Source: an uncultured Collinsella sp. (GTDB taxonomy: Bacteria > Actinomycetota > Coriobacteriia > Coriobacteriales > Coriobacteriaceae). Taken from it: 64,000 nucleotides of DNA. The notes beneath the pieces were generated by a model. That model saw only the letters and a list, made by a program, of their open reading frames with translations, had not been told where the DNA came from and did not search any database. Shown here in pieces: positions 59,043 to 64,000 of this stretch. Each line of letters starts with the position of its first letter. The stretch's first letter is position 1. The DNA is taken from the NCBI GenBank assembly GCA_900544095.1, contig UQTV01000001.1:310001-374000 (forward strand), in the 5' to 3' direction. Position numbers and translations under genes: made by a program.

Positions 59043-59813
59043 CTACAGCAGGCCAAAGTGTTTGGCGGCGTTGTAGATGCCGTCGTCGTCCGCGGCGGTT
59101 GTCACATAGGTCGCCGCAGCCTTCACAGTGTCCTGCGCGTTACCCATGGCCACACTTGTGCCCACGGCCGAGAACATCGACAGGTCGTTCTCGCCGTCGC
59201 CAAACGCAATCGCCTCACTCGCGTCGATGCCCAGGCGCTCCAGCGTCGCCGCCACACCCAGGTCCTTGCCGCCGTTGGCCGGAATAATGTCGCAGAACAG
59301 ATCGCACCAGCGCGTGGTGAGCGAATGCGACACCGCGTCGGTCACGATATGCTCGTCGGCCGGATCAACAAAGGCGCAAAACTGGTAGACCGGCGCATCG
59401 AAGGCATGCTCAAACGGTTCCTCGTGGTAGACGATTCCCGCGTTGCTGCCGGCCGTCACCACGCGCTCGGACAGACGGTTCACAAACGAGTTATCGCCCT
59501 GCATGCACAGCGAGTCATAGCGCCCCTGCGCCACCTGGTCCACGATTACCGCAACGTCGTCCGGATCAATCGGACAGCTGCGGTAAACCCCCTCGGCATC
59601 AAAGCAGTGCTGGCCCGAGAGCGTAATGTACGCATCCCAACCCAGGTCGAACAGCCAATCGGGCATCTGGTAGGTCGGGCGACCCGTAGCAATCACGCAT
59701 GCGATCCCCTGCTCGTGAAAGCTGTCGAGCACCTGCTGCGCCGACACCGGAATCCGATGGGTCTTAAAGCTCAGCAGCGTGCCGTCGATATCGAAAAACG
59801 CGGCTTTGATCAT
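59043..59813 (-). CDS. Cof-type HAD-superfamily phosphatase
   Basis: A 256-residue HAD hydrolase of the Cof/subclass IIB type. Motif I is AAFFDIDGTLLSF with the nucleophile Asp; motif II VIATGRPTYQM; motif III Lys in ANGGKDLGVAAT; motif IV FGDGENDLSMFSAVGTSVAMGNA. The cap domain lies between motifs II and III. These cytoplasmic phosphatases act on sugar phosphates, pyridoxal phosphate or flavin precursors. It starts 6 bp after the stop of the ABC-F gene, so the two are one operon. Confidence 0.93.
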   Translation of the reverse strand: MIKAAFFDIDGTLLSFKTHRIPVSAQQVLDSFHEQGIACVIATGRPTYQMPDWLFDLGWDAYITLSGQHCFDAEGVYRSCPIDPDDVAVIVDQVAQGRYDSLCMQGDNSFVNRLSERVVTAGSNAGIVYHEEPFEHAFDAPVYQFCAFVDPADEHIVTDAVSHSLTTRWCDLFCDIIPANGGKDLGVAATLERLGIDASEAIAFGDGENDLSMFSAVGTSVAMGNAQDTVKAAATYVTTAADDDGIYNAAKHFGLL

Positions 59814-59819
59814 CCTCGT

Positions 59820-61679
59820 CTACTCCTCGCCCTCGAGCTTTTCGCTCGCCTCGAGCCACGCCATCTCCAGCTCGTCCATGGCGGCGTGGGCCTCGTCGAT
59901 CTTTGCCTGCTGCTCGCCCAGCGCCGTGTAATTGGTGGAGTCGACCTGCGCCATCGCAGCCTCGGCCTCCTCCACGCGAGCGCGCTGCGTCTCCATCTTG
60001 CGCTCGAGCGAGCTCACCTCGCGGCGGAGCTTCTGGCGCTCGGCGTTGGAAAGACCGTTGGGCTGCCCGCTCGTCTTGGGCTTTTCGGCCGCAACCGCTG
60101 CGGCGCCGGTGTCGAACGTGCCGGTCTTGGCACTCGGTGCGCCCACGGGCTCGCCCTCGGCGGTGGCGTTGCACAGGCGCAGGTACTGGTCGACGCCGCC
60201 AGGCATATGCGTCAGATGGCCATCGAGCAGCGCCCACTGCTGGTCAGTCACGCGCTCCATCAAAAAGCGGTCGTGCGTCACCAGAATCAGCGTGCCGGGC
60301 CAGCCGTCGAGCAGGTCCTCGACAATCGCCAGCATATCGGTATCCAGGTCGTTGCCGGGCTCGTCCAAGATGAGCACGTTGGGTTCGTCCAGGATCGTCA
60401 GCAACAGCGACAGGCGGCGGCGCTGGCCGCCCGAAAGATCGCCGATGCGGCTCCAGAGCTGCTGCGTCGAAAAGCCCAGACGCTCGCAAAGCTTCTCGGG
60501 CGAAGTCTCCTTGCCGTCTATGACGTAGTACTTCTTATAGTTGCTGAGCACCTCGCGAATCGTGTCGCCCATGTAGGGCTCGAGTTCCTCGAGCTGCTGC
60601 GACAGCACGCCAAAGCGCACCGTCTGGCCAATCTTCACGCGACCGCGCAGGGGCGCGATCTTGCCCTGAATCACGTCGAGCAACGTGGACTTGCCGGCGC
60701 CGTTCTCGCCCAAAAGACCATAGCGATCGCCCGCACCAATGAGCCAGGTCACATCGGTGAGCACCTGTTTGGACGTGCCATCGGCATCCGCATAGCCGGC
60801 GTCCACGTCGACCACATCGATAACCTGCTTGCCCAGACGGCTCACCGCCAGGCGCTTGAGCTCCAGCTCGTCACGCACGGGCGGCACGTCGGCGATCAGC
60901 TCGCGGGCGGCATCCACGCGAAACTTGGGCTTGGTGGAGCGCGCCTGGGCACCGCGGCTCAGCCACGCGAGTTCCTTGCGCGCCATGTTGCGGCGGCGCT
61001 CCTCGGTAACCGCGGCCATGCGGTCGCGCTCCACGCGCTGCAGAATGTAGGCCGAGTAGCCGCCCTCAAAGGGATCGACCTGGCCGTCGTGGACCTCCCA
61101 CATGCTGGTGCAGACCTCGTCCAAGAACCAGCGGTCGTGCGTGACCACGAGCATGGCGCCCTGACCGCGCTGCCAGCGAGCCTTAAGATGGCGTGCAAGC
61201 CAGTTGATGGTACGCATGTCCAGGTGGTTGGTGGGCTCGTCGAGCATAAGCACGTCGTAGTCGCCGATCAGCAGGCGCGCAAGGTCCACGCGACGGCGCT
61301 GGCCGCCCGAGAGCTCGCCCACCGTGCCCTCCCAGGGCACATCGCTAATAAGACCGGCCAAGATCTGGCGCGTACGAGGGCTCGAGGCCCACTCGTACTC
61401 GGGCGTGTCACCGACGACGGCATGGTGCACGGTATCGGTATCGACCAGATTGTCCTTTTGGCCGAGCAATCCGATCGTGGTGTCGCGGCGGTGCGTCACG
61501 CGGCCGTCGTCGGGCTCCAACGTGCCGGCGAGCACGCTCAGCAGCGTCGACTTGCCGTCGCCGTTTTTGCCAACGATACCAATACGGTCGCCCTCGTCCA
61601 CGCCGAGCGTCACGCTATCGAAAATATGCTTGGTGGGAAACTCTAGGCTGACGGAATCGCATCCCAAAAGAATCGCCAT
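59820..61679 (-). CDS. ABC-F family ATPase
   Basis: A 619-residue protein with two ABC ATPase domains and no membrane segments. First domain: Walker A GIVGKNGDGKST, signature LSGGQRRRVDLARLL, Walker B VLMLDEPTNHLD. Second domain: LLGENGAGKST, DLSGGQRRRLSLLL, VLILDEPGNDLD (Gly where Thr is usual). Between them is the ABC-F linker helix pair (ERDRMAAVTEERRRNMARKELAWLSRGAQAR). The C-terminal coiled coil (RREVSSLERKMETQRARVEEAEAAM) resembles that of Uup. ABC-F proteins act on ribosomes in translation control or antibiotic resistance, or on DNA (Uup). The start at 61679 has AAGGAGC upstream. Confidence 0.93.
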   Translation of the reverse strand: MAILLGCDSVSLEFPTKHIFDSVTLGVDEGDRIGIVGKNGDGKSTLLSVLAGTLEPDDGRVTHRRDTTIGLLGQKDNLVDTDTVHHAVVGDTPEYEWASSPRTRQILAGLISDVPWEGTVGELSGGQRRRVDLARLLIGDYDVLMLDEPTNHLDMRTINWLARHLKARWQRGQGAMLVVTHDRWFLDEVCTSMWEVHDGQVDPFEGGYSAYILQRVERDRMAAVTEERRRNMARKELAWLSRGAQARSTKPKFRVDAARELIADVPPVRDELELKRLAVSRLGKQVIDVVDVDAGYADADGTSKQVLTDVTWLIGAGDRYGLLGENGAGKSTLLDVIQGKIAPLRGRVKIGQTVRFGVLSQQLEELEPYMGDTIREVLSNYKKYYVIDGKETSPEKLCERLGFSTQQLWSRIGDLSGGQRRRLSLLLTILDEPNVLILDEPGNDLDTDMLAIVEDLLDGWPGTLILVTHDRFLMERVTDQQWALLDGHLTHMPGGVDQYLRLCNATAEGEPVGAPSAKTGTFDTGAAAVAAEKPKTSGQPNGLSNAERQKLRREVSSLERKMETQRARVEEAEAAMAQVDSTNYTALGEQQAKIDEAHAAMDELEMAWLEASEKLEGEE

Positions 61680-61723
61680 ATGCCCTGCTCCTTCGTAGAA
61701 ATTCAACGTTGTCCATGATAGCG

Positions 61724-61764
61724 AAAACCACCACAAAGGGGACAGGCACCTTTGTGGTGGTTTT
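61724..61764 (+). repeat. ACCACCACAAAG palindrome, copy 8
   Basis: Same arms and GGGGACAGGCAC core, between pstB and the ABC-F gene. Confidence 0.88.
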
Positions 61765-61790
61765 GGGCAAGCGCACCAGCACACGACACA

Positions 61791-61828
61791 AAAAGGCGGG
61801 CCATCTCCCGCAAGAGATGACCCGCCTC
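61791..61828 (-). terminator. terminator of the pst operon
   Basis: Minus-strand hairpin GGCGGGTCATCTC / GAGATGGCCCGCC with loop TTGCGG, then TTTTTGTG. Confidence 0.85.
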
Positions 61829-61882
61829 TCCAATCAGTCCCGCGACAACCGTGGCCGCCGCAGGCCTCAAGCATGTCCCGGA

Positions 61883-62755
61883 CTAGGAGAACATGCCGGT
61901 GAGGTAATCATTCAGCCGCTTATCCTTGGGCCGTTGGAAAATCTCGTCGGTCTCGTCGTACTCGACCATATCGCCCATGTAGAAGAACGCCGTGCGGTTG
62001 GACACGCGCGACGCCTGCTCCATGTTGTGCGTCACGATGACGATGGCGCGGTCGGCCGCGATCGACGACATGAGGTCCTCGATCGCCAGCGTCGAGATGG
62101 GGTCGAGCGCCGAGCAGGGCTCGTCAAACAGGATCACGTCGGGGTTGAGCGCAAGCGTGCGCGCGATGCACAAACGCTGCTGTTGGCCGCCCGAAAGCGC
62201 GTAGGCGCTCTTGTCGAGCTTGTCCTTGACCTCGTCCCACAGCACGGCACCACGCAAGCTTTCCTCGACCATGCGATCGAGCTCGTCGCGGTCGGTGATG
62301 CCGTGGCGCTTGGGCGCAAACGTGATGTTGTCGCGAATGGACTTGCGGAACGGGTTGGGCTGCTGGAACACCATGCCGATGGAACGACGCAGCTCGTAGG
62401 TGTTCTCGGTCTTGGTGTTCACGTTGCGGCCGCGGTAGTTGATCTCGCCCTCCACGCGACAGCCGCGAATCTCGCGGTTCATCAGGTTGAGGCTACGCAA
62501 GAAGGTCGACTTGCCGCAGCCCGAAGGCCCGATGAGCGCCGTGATCTCACCCTTATGGAAGTCGAGCGACGTGTCGTGCAGCGCATGGTGGTCGCCATAG
62601 TACACGTTGACGTCCTTGGTGGAGACCACGACCTCGTCGCTCACGGCCTTGCCGCTCACGCGAACACGTTTCTCGCTCTCCCCCACGCTCGACAAAAAGT
62701 CCTGGGTGTCGGACGATGCCGCCTCGGTTGCGGGCGTCGCATTCATCTCGCTCAT
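61883..62755 (-). CDS. pstB: phosphate ABC transporter ATP-binding protein
   Basis: A 290-residue ABC ATPase. VVSTKDVNVYYGDHHALHD opens the domain; Walker A is LIGPSGCGKSTFLRSLNLMN, Q-loop FQQPNPF, signature LSGGQQQRLCIARTLA, Walker B VILFDEPCSALDP, switch VTHNMEQASRVS; PstB-specific residues include the RGCRVEGEI segment and GDMVEYDETDEIF. An extra 35-residue acidic N-terminal stretch precedes the domain. The start overlaps the pstA stop by 4 nt (ATGA), so the two are coupled. It powers high-affinity phosphate import. Confidence 0.97.
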   Translation of the reverse strand: MSEMNATPATEAASSDTQDFLSSVGESEKRVRVSGKAVSDEVVVSTKDVNVYYGDHHALHDTSLDFHKGEITALIGPSGCGKSTFLRSLNLMNREIRGCRVEGEINYRGRNVNTKTENTYELRRSIGMVFQQPNPFRKSIRDNITFAPKRHGITDRDELDRMVEESLRGAVLWDEVKDKLDKSAYALSGGQQQRLCIARTLALNPDVILFDEPCSALDPISTLAIEDLMSSIAADRAIVIVTHNMEQASRVSNRTAFFYMGDMVEYDETDEIFQRPKDKRLNDYLTGMFS

Positions 62756-63678
62756 TCGGCCGTCATCCTCCTTGCCAGTTGCTTGCCCACGATACGGGCG
62801 ACTACGTTAAACAGCAGCACGCAAATCATCAGCAGTGCCGCGGTGCCCCAGACGATCTGCTGGGCCTCGGGGCTGCCCTCGCCATAGATCTTGTAGATGT
62901 GCACGGCCAGCGACTCGCCGGGACGGAACACGTTCCAGGCGCAGGTGGGGCTCGACAGGTTAAAGCTCAAGAAGTTCAGGCGAACCGGCGAGCTCATGCC
63001 CGAGGTAAAGAGCAACGCCGCGGCCTCGCCAAACACACGGCCGGCCGAAAGCACGATGCCGGTCACGATGGCGGGCATGGCCTCGGGAATCAGGATGTGC
63101 AGCGTGGCCTCCCAGCGGGTGAGGCCCATGGCCAGGCACGCATCGCGCTGGGCCTGCGGCACGTCCTCGAGCGCCTGCTGAATCACGCGCACCAGGATGG
63201 GGATGTTGAACATGGTGAGCGCGACGGCGCCGGAGATGATGGAGTACTTCCAGCCCAGCTGCACCGAAAACACCAGAAAGCCGAACATGCCCACGACGAT
63301 GGAAGGCAGCGAAGACAGCGTCTCGATGGCGGTCGAGGCGATGTCGCGAATAGGCCCATCGGGCGCGTACTCGACCAGGAAGACCGCGCCGCCCAGGCTG
63401 ATGGGCACCGAGATGATCAGGGTAATCAGCAGCAGATAGAACGAGTCGAACAGCTGGTAGAGCACGCCGCCCTGGGTTCCGTTGGCGCGCGACGGCTGTG
63501 TGAGAAAGCCCGGCTGGAACAGCGTCGAGATGCCCTCGAACAGGATATAGGCCACCATGGAGACGACGACGAGCATGACGATGGCGACGATTGCCGTCAG
63601 CACGCCCGTGGCGATGCGGTCCTGCTTTTGGACGCGCCCGAGTCTCGCCTCGTCGATGTGGATGCGCGTGCTAGCCAC
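62752..63678 (-). CDS. pstA: phosphate ABC transporter permease PstA
   Basis: A 308-residue inner membrane permease with six membrane segments (for example VLTAIVAIVMLVVVSMVAYILFEG near the N-terminus). The binding-protein-dependent transport motif is EALEDVPQAQRDACLAMGLTRWEATLHILIPEAMPAIVTG in outline, the usual EAA loop. LPSIVVGMFGFLVF is typical of PstA. It overlaps pstC by 8 nt and pstB by 4 nt. Confidence 0.96.
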   Translation of the reverse strand: MASTRIHIDEARLGRVQKQDRIATGVLTAIVAIVMLVVVSMVAYILFEGISTLFQPGFLTQPSRANGTQGGVLYQLFDSFYLLLITLIISVPISLGGAVFLVEYAPDGPIRDIASTAIETLSSLPSIVVGMFGFLVFSVQLGWKYSIISGAVALTMFNIPILVRVIQQALEDVPQAQRDACLAMGLTRWEATLHILIPEAMPAIVTGIVLSAGRVFGEAAALLFTSGMSSPVRLNFLSFNLSSPTCAWNVFRPGESLAVHIYKIYGEGSPEAQQIVWGTAALLMICVLLFNVVARIVGKQLARRMTAE

Positions 63679-64000
63679 GAGCCTTCGCCCCCTTGCGGCC
63701 GATAAGGTGGATGATCAGGATAAAGATGAGACTCATGCCCATCAGCAGCAGGCCGAGCGCCCACAAGACGTCGTCCTGGGCCGAACCCTCGGCATAGACC
63801 GCCATGGACGTGGTGAGCGTGGTGGTAATGGTCGAGGCCGGCGACAGCAGCGATGTCGGCATGGCCTCGATGCCGCCGATAACCATGCGCACGGCGAGCG
63901 TTTCGCCAAAGGCGCGGGTCATGCCAAGGATAACTGCGGTCATGAGCGACGGCATGGCGGACTTGAGCACCACGTGCCAGATGGTCTGCCAGCGGGTGTA
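63671..64000 (-). CDS. pstC: phosphate ABC transporter permease PstC, N-terminus beyond window
   Basis: 110 C-terminal codons of a permease continue to the window edge without a start. It includes the EAA-loop remainder (TRWQTIWHVVLKSAMPSLMTAVILG), then TRAFGETLAVRMVIGG, a typical PstC/PstA block, and two further membrane segments. It overlaps the pstA start by 8 nt. pstS is presumably just upstream, outside the window. Confidence 0.95.
   Translation of the reverse strand, partial: YTRWQTIWHVVLKSAMPSLMTAVILGMTRAFGETLAVRMVIGGIEAMPTSLLSPASTITTTLTTSMAVYAEGSAQDDVLWALGLLLMGMSLIFILIIHLIGRKGAKARG

Noticed and set aside
58881..61646. A 921-codon open frame on the plus strand
   Set aside because: It lies antisense to the Cof-type and ABC-F genes, both with complete motifs; the translation is Arg/His/Leu-rich without domains.

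Overview
The window looks like the chromosome of a high-GC gut Coriobacteriia bacterium, most probably Collinsella or a close relative. This is inferred from gene content, the long-tailed actinobacterial type of Rho, the codon bias and the recurring intergenic palindromes. No 16S gene is present to confirm it.

Bases 1 to about 9,490 are the right-hand part of an integrated phage-like element whose left end lies outside the window. A leftward operon of tightly overlapping genes carries XRE regulators, very small membrane peptides, an excisionase-like protein, a ParB-like protein, a first tyrosine recombinase and a truncated replication protein. A divergent XRE pair with two palindromic operators forms the control switch. 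Rightward cargo is an unrecognised 305-residue protein, a hicA-hicB toxin-antitoxin pair and a second tyrosine integrase. That integrase abuts the 3' end of two identical tRNA-Lys(CTT) genes, followed by tRNA-His(GTG).

From 9.9 kb on the content is ordinary chromosome: an aminotransferase gene interrupted by an in-frame UGA at a position that is often Cys or Thr in the family, a ROK sugar kinase, VanZ, rho, argS, a CarD-type regulator, proA and proB flanking a prolyl-aminopeptidase-like hydrolase, pncB, a PflX-like radical SAM protein, a WecA/TagO-type transferase, trpS, DegV, MarR, ATP-dependent PEP carboxykinase, a polysaccharide flippase, a Na+(K+)/H+ antiporter, serC-serA, peptidase M20, two histidine phosphatases, a nitroreductase, HdeD, and a DEDD exonuclease. 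From 51 kb metal genes dominate: a 10-TM exporter with a His/Asp-rich loop, then an ArsR repressor, a CxxC metal-binding protein and a P1B ATPase sharing one operator type, then a DtxR-type regulator. The right end holds a Cof-type phosphatase, an ABC-F protein and pstC(partial)-pstA-pstB.

Intergenic DNA is unusually structured. There are eight copies of one approximately 40-bp palindrome (ACCACCACAAAG arms around a GGGGACAGGCAC core), several clusters of a GGAACGTCCCC-type repeat, five long nested inverted repeats, and four copies of a 29-nt repeat arranged as two inverted pairs on both sides of an AbiEi/DUF559-like nuclease gene. A relative of that nuclease lies at 44.4 kb. The most interesting items are the UGA-containing aminotransferase, the repeat-flanked nuclease gene, the long palindromes and the tiny membrane peptides of the mobile element.
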